Of a DNA stretch of 15,056 nucleotides, positions 5,655-12,233 are shown in pieces. The DNA comes from DATFEN01 sp035691285 (lineage in GTDB: Bacteria > Acidobacteriota > Vicinamibacteria > Fen-336), in assembly GCA_035691285.1 (NCBI GenBank), contig DASSJI010000166.1, positions 1-15,056 on the forward strand. The letters are read 5' to 3'. The stretch's first letter is position 1; each line of letters begins with the position of its first letter. The position numbers and the translations under genes were made by a program. Under the pieces are notes generated by a model. That model did not search any database and had not been told where the DNA came from. It saw only the letters and a program-made list of their open reading frames with translations.

Positions 5655-6989
5655 GTGAAGATCCTGCGCGACGAGCCGCAGCAGCTCCTCGTCGTCGAAG
5701 CGCCGGCGCTGGGGATCCCGCCGGCGGTCGGGATCGTACTCAAGGTGGTCGTCTTCGGCATCGCACTCGCTCCGCTCTTCTTCTTCAGCGGCTCGTTCTT
5801 CGCTCCGGAGCCGGAGCCGCTGCCGGTCATGGCGTTCGTCGCGGTCGCGACGCTGGCGTGGCTCTTCGTGCTGCTCTACTTCTATCGGTACGCGCGCAGG
5901 GCATGGCGGCTGCCCCGGCGCATCCGGGTGGATCGCTACGCGCGGGAGCTCGAGATCGAAGAGGAGGGCCTCCTCGACGGCAAGCGCTCCGAGGTCCTTC
6001 CCCTCGACCGCGTGCAGCGAGTCCGCGTCGCGACGACGCTGGCCCGGGGGGCCCTGTCGGAGGGCCGTACCCGCCGGCCGGGGATCAGGCTCGCGCTGGA
6101 TCTCATCGACGCGCGCGCGCGCCCGGCGCGGCGCGAGCTCGACTTCGTCGTCGAGCACCTCGACAAGCGCGAGGAGGTGGCCGACTTCGCCTATCGGTTC
6201 GCCCGGGCGGCGGGCCTGCCGTACTCCCGCGTGCTGCGCAGCGACCCCCGGGAGTTGGAGATCGAGCTCGTGCGCGAGGCCGGACAGGAGACCGAGACCG
6301 TGCCGCTCCTCGACGGCCCGGCCAACTACGCGAAGGACCGCGTCGCGCCGCAGGCGACCCGCGCGGCGACCCAGGAGAAGATCGCGCCGTTCGCGCCGGC
6401 GGACTTCCGCGGGCTCGCCCGCGTCGCGGTGTGGCAGCCGCGGCAGGAGGTCCGCTTCCACAAGCCGCTGGGCTTCGCGGCGGTCGGCTGCCTGCCTTTC
6501 GTGGCCGCGCTCGCGGCGGGGCCCGTCGCGTTCGTGCTGGTGAGGCCCGAGGGCCCCGGCCTCGCGCCGCGCGTCGTCGCGTCGCTCATCGTCGGCACCT
6601 TCGGCCTCGTGATCGGCCTGGTCGCCCTGGGAGGCGTGCTCTCGGCGCTACCCCGGAGCGTGACACTCGACTGGACGGCCCACACGCTGACCGTCGGCGG
6701 ACTCATGCGCCGCTCGGCGCGGCCGCTCTCCGACATCGACGAGCTGGAGCTGAAGTGCGTGCGGACCTACCACCGCGGCGGCAAGAACAGCGCCTCGTAC
6801 AACTCCTACCGCTGCGACGTGATCGGCCACATGCGCGGAGGCTCGCAGGAGCAGGAGACCTCGGAGGTGCTCGTGGCCAGCGCGGAGTTCCGCGAGGACC
6901 CGGACTCGCCCTACCGGATGACGCTGCCCCTGGCGACGGAGCTGGCGGACGCGCTGGGCGTGAAGCGGCGGGTGACGGACTACGCGTGA
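5655..6989 (+). CDS. Four-helix membrane protein of unknown function with internally duplicated halves
   Basis: A 444-aa protein from GTG 5655 (MKILRDEPQQLLVVEAP), divergent from the P450 gene by 40 bp. There are two pairs of hydrophobic segments, about 25-49 with 57-79 and about 272-296 with 305-332. Each pair is followed by a soluble domain with a similar layout: a beta-rich stretch (IRVDRYARELEIEEEG...LPLDRV and VTLDWTAHTLTVGG...PLSDIDEL) and then a helix with similar spacing (FAYRFARAAGLPY and PLATELADALGVK). This looks like an ancient duplication of a 2-TM plus PH-like unit; the PH-like assignment is a guess from the strand pattern. The open frame continues upstream over the P450 gene on the other strand, but GTG 5655 with AGG 9 bp before it is the sensible start. 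The last 6 codons are duplicated at 7664-7685. No function assigned. Confidence 0.8.
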   Translation: MKILRDEPQQLLVVEAPALGIPPAVGIVLKVVVFGIALAPLFFFSGSFFAPEPEPLPVMAFVAVATLAWLFVLLYFYRYARRAWRLPRRIRVDRYARELEIEEEGLLDGKRSEVLPLDRVQRVRVATTLARGALSEGRTRRPGIRLALDLIDARARPARRELDFVVEHLDKREEVADFAYRFARAAGLPYSRVLRSDPRELEIELVREAGQETETVPLLDGPANYAKDRVAPQATRAATQEKIAPFAPADFRGLARVAVWQPRQEVRFHKPLGFAAVGCLPFVAALAAGPVAFVLVRPEGPGLAPRVVASLIVGTFGLVIGLVALGGVLSALPRSVTLDWTAHTLTVGGLMRRSARPLSDIDELELKCVRTYHRGGKNSASYNSYRCDVIGHMRGGSQEQETSEVLVASAEFREDPDSPYRMTLPLATELADALGVKRRVTDYA

Positions 6990-6990
6990 G
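6969..6990. repeat. 22-bp direct repeat, copy 1 (3' end of the membrane protein gene)
   Basis: A perfect 22-bp match to 7664-7685, same orientation, 695 bp apart. This copy holds the last codons of the membrane protein gene (VTDYA and its stop) plus one base. A second shared stretch, GCTACGCCA, follows at 7005-7013 here and at 7690-7698 after copy 2, with a 10-bp length difference between. The repeats bracket the VapBC module. Confidence 0.9.
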
Positions 6991-7014
6991 CTGGCGGATA
7001 CGCGGCTACGCCAG
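6991..7014. terminator. Hairpin between the convergent membrane protein gene and vapC
   Basis: CTGGCG (6991-6996) pairs with CGCCAG (7009-7014) around a 12-nt loop, immediately after the stop codon of the plus-strand gene and just beyond the end of vapC. There is no T-tract. It may help end transcription from either side. Confidence 0.28.
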
Positions 7015-7019
7015 TGCCC

Positions 7020-7415
7020 TCAGAGGCTTCCGAGGTCCTCGACGCGGCACCCCACGTCACCGCGCGTGAGCTCGGGATCCCCTGTCAACAGGACGGCGCC
7101 ATGTGCCACCGCCGTGGCGATGGCGAAGGCATCCGCATAGGCCAACGAGTGCCGCGCCTTGATCCGAGCGGCCGCCAGGATCCGCTCGGGCGACGCAGGG
7201 TCCAGGATCAGGAACGGCCGCAGGCCCGCCAGGGCCTCATCGGCCTCATGGCTGCCCGCCTGACGATGGACCGTGTAGTAGACCTCACCGAAGTTGATCC
7301 AGCTCATGACTGGTCGCTCTCGCCGCAGGACCTGACGCACACGCCGCGCGGCCGACGAGCCGCCCTCGAGGAACCTCAGCACCGCCCAGGAGTCGAGGCA
7401 ATGCCGACGAGGCGT
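7020..7415 (-). CDS. vapC: VapC-family PIN-domain toxin with a damaged or non-standard start
   Basis: PIN-domain ribonuclease of a VapBC type II toxin-antitoxin pair. Reading from codon 7415 the protein is about 131 aa, normal for VapC, with the four acidic residues expected of the active site: D8 (CLDSWAVL), E44 (NFGEVYY), D95 (AYADAFA) and D113 (LTGDPEL). The difficulty is the start. The frame has no ATG, GTG or TTG before D8; the first standard codon is GTG 7382, which gives 120 aa and loses D8. At 7415 there is ACG CCT CGT CGG, where ATG would give a typical MPRR-type N-terminus, with GAAGG 5 bp before it. A CTG at 7427 overlapping the vapB stop is another candidate. I infer a start-codon mutation, or rare ACG/CTG initiation coupled to vapB. 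Confidence 0.75.
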   Translation of the reverse strand, partial: TPRRHCLDSWAVLRFLEGGSSAARRVRQVLRRERPVMSWINFGEVYYTVHRQAGSHEADEALAGLRPFLILDPASPERILAAARIKARHSLAYADAFAIATAVAHGAVLLTGDPELTRGDVGCRVEDLGSL

Positions 7416-7423
7416 CCCACCCT

Positions 7424-7642
7424 TCAGCGGCGCCTCTCCGCTCGACGATCGGCTTCCAGCGCCGCGGTGAGCTTGTGGCCGCGGAGTCGGCCCATCAGGG
7501 AGCCGGCGTCCCCGACGCGCTGAACGCGCAGCGCGCTCCCCTCCAGCACGAACGTGACCTCGTCGCCGGGCGCGATTCCGATCGCCTCACGGAGTGGCTT
7601 CGGGATCACGACCTGTCCCTTGGCGCCGACCCGATGAGTCAT
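7424..7642 (-). CDS. vapB: VapB-type antitoxin with SpoVT/AbrB (MazE-like) DNA-binding domain
   Basis: A 72-aa protein from ATG 7642. The N-terminal half is a swapped-hairpin AbrB domain: THRVGAKGQVVIPKPLREAI, then GDEVTFVLEGSALRVQRV, a dimeric beta-barrel that binds the operator. The C-terminal half (GRLRGHKLTAALEADRRAERRR) is the basic helical tail that would wrap round the PIN toxin. It precedes vapC as usual in VapBC loci, its stop lying 8 bp before the ACG that would start vapC. There is no clear Shine-Dalgarno site, and a good -10 sits only 7 bp upstream, so the message may be leaderless. The module is convergent with the upstream membrane protein gene. Confidence 0.88.
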   Translation of the reverse strand: MTHRVGAKGQVVIPKPLREAIGIAPGDEVTFVLEGSALRVQRVGDAGSLMGRLRGHKLTAALEADRRAERRR

Positions 7643-7655
7643 ACCAAGAAGTATA
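7641..7655 (-). promoter_or_regulatory. Likely -10 element and small inverted repeat ahead of vapB
   Basis: On the minus strand TATACT (7650-7655) lies so close to ATG 7642 that a start point about 7 bp downstream would make a leaderless message. The -35 position at 17-bp spacing reads GTAGTC, a weak match, and falls inside the second 22-bp repeat. ATAC (7641-7644) and GTAT (7651-7654) form a small inverted repeat that could be part of an AbrB-type operator. Confidence 0.35.
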
Positions 7656-7663
7656 ACCTACAC

Positions 7664-7685
7664 CGGGTGACGGACTACGCGTGAG
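7664..7685. repeat. 22-bp direct repeat, copy 2
   Basis: Perfect copy of 6969-6990 in the same orientation, lying just upstream of the vapB promoter region and 5 bp short of the end of the zinc-ribbon gene. It preserves the VTDYA-stop codon series although no gene ends here in that frame, showing that it is a duplicate of the membrane protein gene's 3' end. Confidence 0.9.
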
Positions 7686-7690
7686 GCGCG

Positions 7691-7924
7691 CTACGCCACG
7701 CCGCTCGCCGACAGGTCCCGCTGGTCCCACTCCTGGGCGCGGAAGGCCTTGACCTGTCCGGGGCGGATCCAGCGGAAGCCCCGGTTGATCCAAGCACCGC
7801 ACTCCCACGGACACGGGCCGCTGAAGGCTCCGAAGCCGTGGAAGCTCTTCGTCCGGGGCCCCGCGGCCACGATGAGGCCGCCGCACTTCCCGCACGCCCA
7901 ACGCCCGACCTCCTGGTCTGCCAT
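7691..7924 (-). CDS. Small cysteine-rich zinc-ribbon-like protein of unknown function
   Basis: A 77-aa protein from ATG 7924 (MADQEVGRWACGKCGG), with GAGGTG as a ribosome-binding site just upstream; an in-frame GTG at 7930 is too close to that site. It has CGKCG and CPWECGAW, giving two CxxC-like pairs (CxxC and CxxxC) that could bind one zinc ion. The middle is rich in Gly and aromatic residues (SFHGFGAFSGPC, NRGFRWIRPG), and the tail AFRAQEWDQR is charged. No signal peptide or membrane segment. I do not recognise a named family. It is the last of three small genes, starting 23 bp after the omega-like gene. A role in RNA or nucleic-acid binding is only a guess from the zinc-ribbon look and neighbour. 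Confidence 0.7.
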   Translation of the reverse strand: MADQEVGRWACGKCGGLIVAAGPRTKSFHGFGAFSGPCPWECGAWINRGFRWIRPGQVKAFRAQEWDQRDLSASGVA

Positions 7925-7947
7925 CCCCACACCTCGCCGAGCCGACG

Positions 7948-8163
7948 CTATTGAACGTGCCAGGAGATCGTGTCGGCGATCACCTCGAGCAGCGCGAGTG
8001 TGACGACCTTGCGACCCCGCGCCTCCACGCGCGGGCGCGCGCCGGCCTGGAGCTGTTTCGCTCGGAGGAAGGCCACGGCCGCGAGGTGGAAGCGGTTGTG
8101 GAACGGGGAGTCCGCCGGCAGCGGGCTCGCCGCCGCAGCGACCACGTGCGCCCGCGCGCTCAT
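7948..8163 (-). CDS. RNA polymerase omega (RpoZ)-like small protein
   Basis: A 71-aa protein from ATG 8163. Residues 22-66 follow the omega-subunit core: NRFHLAAVAFLRAKQLQAGA, then PRV, RKVVTLALLEV and a terminal DTISWHV, position for position like NRFDLVLVAARRARQM...K..T.IAL.EI...I in bacterial RpoZ. Omega binds the beta-prime subunit and helps assemble RNA polymerase. The N-terminus (MSARAHVVAAAASPLP) is shorter and unlike the usual omega start. It is not next to gmk, the common rpoZ neighbour, so it may be a second, divergent omega. Its ATG overlaps the stop of the 48-aa gene in an ATGA arrangement, so translation is coupled. Whether it truly joins RNA polymerase is unproven. Confidence 0.62.
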   Translation of the reverse strand: MSARAHVVAAAASPLPADSPFHNRFHLAAVAFLRAKQLQAGARPRVEARGRKVVTLALLEVIADTISWHVQ

Positions 8164-8306
8164 CGGCGCGGCACCGCGGGCGCCTCGGGCTTGGAGGTGT
8201 CCGGCAGGAGCCAGCCGTGCTCCGGCGTCATCGGCGCGCGGTTCGGATCGTGCAGACCCAGGGACCTACGGATCGCGGACAGGATCCGCGTCAGCCAGCC
8301 AAACAT
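8160..8306 (-). CDS. 48-aa basic small protein heading the omega-like operon
   Basis: A short frame from ATG 8306 to TGA 8160. The product begins MFGWLTRILSAIRRSLGL, an amphipathic helix with Phe, Trp, Leu and Ile on one side and Arg on the other. A tail rich in Pro follows (DPNRAPMTPEHGWLLPDTS, then APAVPRR). Support for it being real: GAGG lies 9 bp before the ATG, and the stop overlaps the omega-like start as ATGA, the usual sign of translational coupling. It is too short for ordinary gene finding. No family recognised; it could be a membrane-associating peptide or simply a leader that couples translation. Confidence 0.5.
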   Translation of the reverse strand: MFGWLTRILSAIRRSLGLHDPNRAPMTPEHGWLLPDTSKPEAPAVPRR

Positions 8307-8456
8307 GTGGGGTTGCCTCTAGGAAGGCCCGGCGCGGGAAGGCACTCTGGTCCCAGGACCGTTACGCAGGTCCGCGGCAGGAACGGCGCCTCGGACCTGG
8401 GGGCCCGCACGAGGTCGACGTCACATCATAGCACGGCCGCGCCGCGCCGCGCGGAC

Positions 8457-9722
8457 CTACTCGTAGCGCAGCGCCTCGATGGGATCCTGGCGCGCGGCCT
8501 TCAGCGCCGGCCACATCCCGAAGGCGAGCCCCACGGCCGAGGACACGCCGAGGCCCAGGGCGACCGACCAGAACGGCGTCGCGGCCTGGAACTCGAACGC
8601 GAAGCGCGCGAACACCGCCGCGCCCAGGCCGAAGGCGGTCCCCAGCAGGCCGCCCACGGCGGTCAGGGTCACGGCTTCCACCAGGAACTGCACCGCGATG
8701 TCGCTGCGGCGGGCGCCCAGGGCCTTGCGCAGGCCGATCTCCCGTGTCCGCTGGGTGACGTTGACGAGCATGATGTTCATCACGCCCACGCCGCCCACTA
8801 CCAACGCGATCCCGGCGATCACGATCATCGCGGCCGCCACGCCGCTCGTGATCTGCTGGAAGTTGCGGAGGTCCTGCTCGCTGGTGCGGATCGCGAAGTC
8901 GTTGGGCTGGTTGGGGCGCAGGCCGCGGCGCGCGCGCATGATCGCGGTCTCCTCCTCGATGAGCGCGCGGAAGTCCTCGGGCCGCCTCGGCACCGTCGCG
9001 ATGTAGAAGCGGTGGCTCTCGCGCAGCTTCACCCAGGGATACAGCTCGTCGAAGGTCGTGAGCGGGATGCCGACGTAGTTGTTCAGGCTGCCGCCGCCGA
9101 GGAAGGTGCCCTTCGTCTCGAACACGCCCACCACGGTGAACGCCCGGCCGTCGATCGTGACCTGCTCCTCCAGGGGATCGCGGTGCGGGAAGATCGCGGT
9201 CACGATGTCCGGCCCCAGCACGACAACGCGCGAGGCGTGCTCGAGGTCGGCGTCGGTGAGGAAGCGCCCGTCGCGGACCAGGTGGTTGTTGGAAGGGGCG
9301 TAGTCGGGGTTCGTGCCGAGCAGGACGGGGTTGCTCGCCTCGCCGCGTCCCGCCCGCACTGAGACCCCCTCGAACACGTAGCGCTCGGTCGAGACGGCCG
9401 CGACCAGGGTCGAGAGCCGCTTGAGGGCTTTCGCGTCCTCGACGGTCAGGTCGCGCCGGTTGCGCTCCTCCTCGGGGATGTCGCCCGGGCCGAAGCGCTG
9501 CTCGTACTTCTGGAACTGGACGAGGTGGGCGCCGAACATCGTGAAGGTCTCGACGACCTGGTTGTTGAAGCCCACCACGAAGCTCACCATCATGATGACG
9601 GTCGCCACGCCCGCCATCACCCCGAGCAGTGTCAGGAAGCTGCGCAGCTTCTGGGTGCGCATCGCGAGGAGCGCGAAGGCCACGTTCTCGACCCAGGAGA
9701 TGCGGACGCGCGGAGCCCTCAC
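8457..9722 (-). CDS. MacB/FtsX-type ABC transporter permease (second of two)
   Basis: A 421-aa permease starting at GTG 9722, which overlaps the stop of the preceding permease gene as GTGA. It has the MacB layout: one N-terminal membrane helix (about 29-51, LRSFLTLLGVMAGVATVIMM), a large periplasmic domain of about 240 residues, and three C-terminal helices from about 295 on. The signature EIGLRKALGARRSDI after the second helix is the coupling helix that contacts the ATPase. Unlike MacB itself there is no fused nucleotide-binding domain. The C-terminus ARQDPIEALRYE is typical of this family. It should act with the other permease and the MacA-like adaptor to move a substrate (antibiotic, peptide, lipid or lipoprotein) outward. 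The substrate cannot be told from sequence. Some 150 bp beyond its end hold no gene. Confidence 0.92.
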   Translation of the reverse strand: MRAPRVRISWVENVAFALLAMRTQKLRSFLTLLGVMAGVATVIMMVSFVVGFNNQVVETFTMFGAHLVQFQKYEQRFGPGDIPEEERNRRDLTVEDAKALKRLSTLVAAVSTERYVFEGVSVRAGRGEASNPVLLGTNPDYAPSNNHLVRDGRFLTDADLEHASRVVVLGPDIVTAIFPHRDPLEEQVTIDGRAFTVVGVFETKGTFLGGGSLNNYVGIPLTTFDELYPWVKLRESHRFYIATVPRRPEDFRALIEEETAIMRARRGLRPNQPNDFAIRTSEQDLRNFQQITSGVAAAMIVIAGIALVVGGVGVMNIMLVNVTQRTREIGLRKALGARRSDIAVQFLVEAVTLTAVGGLLGTAFGLGAAVFARFAFEFQAATPFWSVALGLGVSSAVGLAFGMWPALKAARQDPIEALRYE

Positions 9723-10939
9723 TCGGCCCTCAGCGAGTCCACCACGGCCAGGTTCGAGGCGCTCCGGGCGGGCAGGTAGCCGGCCGCGAGCCCGACGCCG
9801 ACCGACAAGACGATGCCTAGCCCGACGATCCCCGGCGTCACCTGCGCCGGGAAGTTCAGCAGGCCGCGGACGCCGAAGGCCAGGGCCGCTCCGAGCACCA
9901 CTCCGATCAGTCCTCCGGCGAGCGACAGCAGGGCCGATTCCACGAGGAACTGGCGTCGGATGTCGCGCTGGCGCGCGCCCAGGGCCCGGCGCACGCCGAT
10001 CTCCTGCGTGCGCTCCACGACCGAGACCAGCATGATGTTCATGATGACGATGCCCCCGACGCCGAGGGAGACCGACGCGATCAGCGCCGACAGGATGAAG
10101 GCGGCGGCCGAGATCTGGCGCCAGAGCTCCTGGAGGCTCTCGGCGGTGATGACGCCGAAGGGGTCGGGCGCCTTGAAGCTCGTGTGCCGCAGGGCGCGGA
10201 GCAGGGCGCGGACCTCGTCGACGGAGGCGGCGACGCCTTCGACGCCTCCCCGCGCCTTGATGAGCAGGTTGATCGACTCGCGGGAGCCGAACTGGCGCCT
10301 GTAGGTCTGGAACGGGATGAACACCTTGCGGTCCCGCTCCTCGCCCAGGGTGCGGCCCTGCTTCTCGAGCAGGCCGATCACGCGGTAGGGCGCGCCGCCC
10401 AGCAGGATCTCCCGGCCGATCGGGTCCTGGAGCTGGAACAGCTCGTCGCGCACGTCGGAGCCGATGATCGTGACCGCCTGGGCCGTCTCGTCCTCCATCG
10501 GCGTGAAGTAGCGGCCCGCGATGATGTCGAGGCGGAGCATCGGGCCGAAGTTCGCCGTGGTGCCCTGGACCTGGACGTCGGCGAGGCGCCGATCGCGGCG
10601 CTTGACCGCCGTGGCGCCGACGATCTCCGCGGCCACGCCTTCGGCCTTCTTGAGCGTGCGCGAGGCGACGACGTAATCGTTCCAGTCGAAGTCGCGCCGC
10701 TTGACCGCGTCGAGGAACTCCTCGCGGCTCCGGATGATGCCGAACTTCTGGACGACGTAGACGTCGGGCGCGAGCTGGATCACCTTCTCCTGCACGAAGC
10801 CGTTCAGGCCCGCGATCACCGAGACGACGCCCACGAGGGTCGCGACGCCGATGATGATGCCGAGAAGCGTCAGGAAGCTTCGCAGCCGGTGGGCCCGGAT
10901 GGCCCCCAGCGCCTCGGAGAACAGCTCCTCGATGACCAT
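9719..10939 (-). CDS. MacB/FtsX-type ABC transporter permease (first of two)
   Basis: A 406-aa permease from ATG 10939, one base after the adaptor's stop codon. It has an N-terminal helix (about 20-45, LRSFLTLLGIIIGVATLVGVV), a periplasmic domain, and three C-terminal helices, with the coupling-helix motif EIGVRRALGARQRDI. It shares architecture and the RSFLTLLG start with the permease encoded just downstream, but differs over most of its length. The two therefore look like an old duplication that could form a heterodimeric channel. No ATP-binding domain is present. Its loop sequence (for example VYVVQKFG and AGRYFTPMED) matches the MacB periplasmic core type. Confidence 0.92.
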   Translation of the reverse strand: MVIEELFSEALGAIRAHRLRSFLTLLGIIIGVATLVGVVSVIAGLNGFVQEKVIQLAPDVYVVQKFGIIRSREEFLDAVKRRDFDWNDYVVASRTLKKAEGVAAEIVGATAVKRRDRRLADVQVQGTTANFGPMLRLDIIAGRYFTPMEDETAQAVTIIGSDVRDELFQLQDPIGREILLGGAPYRVIGLLEKQGRTLGEERDRKVFIPFQTYRRQFGSRESINLLIKARGGVEGVAASVDEVRALLRALRHTSFKAPDPFGVITAESLQELWRQISAAAFILSALIASVSLGVGGIVIMNIMLVSVVERTQEIGVRRALGARQRDIRRQFLVESALLSLAGGLIGVVLGAALAFGVRGLLNFPAQVTPGIVGLGIVLSVGVGLAAGYLPARSASNLAVVDSLRAE

Positions 10940-10940
10940 C

Positions 10941-12173
10941 TCAGTGGGGCGAGGGCGAGGCGTCCTTCTTGGGCTTCTCGAGCTTCACCGGGTCGCCGGG
11001 CTTCATCTCCCTGAGCGCCCGGAAGGGACCGCTGATCACGGTCTCCCCGCCCTGGAGCCCCTCGACCACCTGCAGGTTCAGCTCGCCCAAGAGCCCGGTC
11101 TTGATGCGCTGGAACCTCGCCTTGTTGCCCTCCATCAGGAAGACGCCCTCCTCGTCGCGGGCCTCCCCCGGCTTGGGCTGCTCGCCGGGCTTGCGCTCGA
11201 TGTCGCGGACGACGAGGGCCTGGATCGGCACGACCACGGCCTGCCCGGCGAACCCCGTGAGGATGTCCGCCTGCACCGACAGGCCCGGCTTGATGCCCTC
11301 GGGCGGGTCCTTGATCTGGATCTTCACCTTGAACTTGATCGCCTCGTTGGGCTGGGCGTTCTGCTTGACGATCGGGCTCGAGCCCACCTCGGTCACGGCG
11401 CCGTGGAAGGTGCGGTTCGGATAGGCGTCGACGCGGACGAGCGCTTCCTGCCCCAGCTTGACCGACGGGACGGACGTCTCGTCCACCTCCATCTCGGTCT
11501 CGACGATCGACATGTCCGAGATCTGGAGCAGGACGGTGCCGGGCTGGTTGAGGACGCCCACCACCGCGACCTCGCCCTCCTCGACGCGCTTCGCGGTCAC
11601 GATGCCGTCCATGGGCGAGCGCACCGTCGTCTTCGAGAGCTGGTCCTGGGCGCCGTCGAGGGTGGCGCGGGCCTGCTCCACCCGGCGCTCCGCAGCTTGG
11701 AGCGCGGCCTCGTTCGTGGCGAGCGCGGTCCTGGCGCGGTCGAGGTCGGCGAGCGGGATGATGAGGGCCTGGTGGTTGCGCTCGGCGCGCTCGAAGTCGG
11801 CGCGGGCCTGGGCGAGGTTCGCCCGCGCCGACTCCACCTCGCGCTGCAGCGCCTGGAGCGACGCCTCGCTGCTGCGGGCCGCGGCGCGAGGGTTGGCCGG
11901 GTCGATCTGGAGCAGGAACTGGCCCTTCTTGACCGGGTCGCCCTCCTTGACCGCCAGGTGGGTCACCTGACCCGCGATGGTCGCGGAGATGTCGACCTTC
12001 CGCTGGGCCTGGACCTTGCCGTTGGAGGTGACCTTGGCCTGGAGGTCCTCGCGTCCAACCTTGTGGATCTGGACCTCGTGGGGCTTCGGGCCGCGATGCG
12101 TCGCCGTCCAGCCGCCCGCCGCCACGACCACCACGGCCCCGGCGATCAACGCCTGCTTGCGAGTCACTTTCAA
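10941..12173 (-). CDS. MacA/HlyD-type periplasmic adaptor (membrane fusion) protein
   Basis: A 410-aa adaptor that bridges inner-membrane permease and outer-membrane channel. Residues 7-24 form an N-terminal membrane anchor (QALIAGAVVVVAAGG). Then come a first lipoyl half (KVDISATIAGQVTHLAVKEG), a long alpha-helical hairpin of about 100 residues rich in Ala, Glu and Arg (SEASLQALQREVESARANL onward), the second lipoyl half (TVRSPMDGIVTAKRVEEGE), a beta-barrel domain, and a membrane-proximal domain. The start is TTG 12173, chosen because GGGAGA lies about 10 bp before it; an in-frame GTG at 12167 is spaced less well. First gene of a three-gene operon with two permeases. The usual ATPase gene between adaptor and permease is absent. 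Confidence 0.93.
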   Translation of the reverse strand: MKVTRKQALIAGAVVVVAAGGWTATHRGPKPHEVQIHKVGREDLQAKVTSNGKVQAQRKVDISATIAGQVTHLAVKEGDPVKKGQFLLQIDPANPRAAARSSEASLQALQREVESARANLAQARADFERAERNHQALIIPLADLDRARTALATNEAALQAAERRVEQARATLDGAQDQLSKTTVRSPMDGIVTAKRVEEGEVAVVGVLNQPGTVLLQISDMSIVETEMEVDETSVPSVKLGQEALVRVDAYPNRTFHGAVTEVGSSPIVKQNAQPNEAIKFKVKIQIKDPPEGIKPGLSVQADILTGFAGQAVVVPIQALVVRDIERKPGEQPKPGEARDEEGVFLMEGNKARFQRIKTGLLGELNLQVVEGLQGGETVISGPFRALREMKPGDPVKLEKPKKDASPSPH

Positions 12174-12193
12174 TGGCCGGATTCTCCCAGCGG

Positions 12194-12199
12194 ATTGTA
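12194..12199 (-). promoter_or_regulatory. Possible -10 element of the adaptor-permease operon
   Basis: The minus strand reads TACAAT, five of six matches to TATAAT, 20 bp before the TTG start of the adaptor gene. No convincing -35 is found at 16-18 bp, and the predicted start point would fall at the edge of the ribosome-binding site. Confidence 0.2.
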
Positions 12200-12233
12200 C
12201 GGCCCTGAGCCCCCGACGGTTCCAGGTTTGCGG

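Noticed and set aside
5615..5830. Upstream extension of the Rieske-P450 reading frame (72 extra residues)
   Set aside because: It is antisense to the start of the membrane protein gene and low in complexity; ATG 5614 gives a normal Rieske domain N-terminus.
4365..6461. 698-codon minus-strand open frame
   Set aside because: Overlaps both the P450 gene in another frame and the opposite membrane protein gene; Arg/Ala/Pro/Gly-rich shadow.
7475..7684. 69-codon plus-strand frame ending in the same VTDYA codons as the membrane protein
   Set aside because: It is antisense to vapB; the shared ending comes only from the duplicated 22-bp repeat.
8307..8456. Repeated GGACC/GGTCC words and a GCCGC-rich run between the permease gene end and the small-protein operon
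   Set aside because: Stems are only 5 bp and no T-tract follows; I cannot support a terminator, operator or RNA gene. The stretch holds no convincing gene and may only contain the promoter of the small-protein operon.
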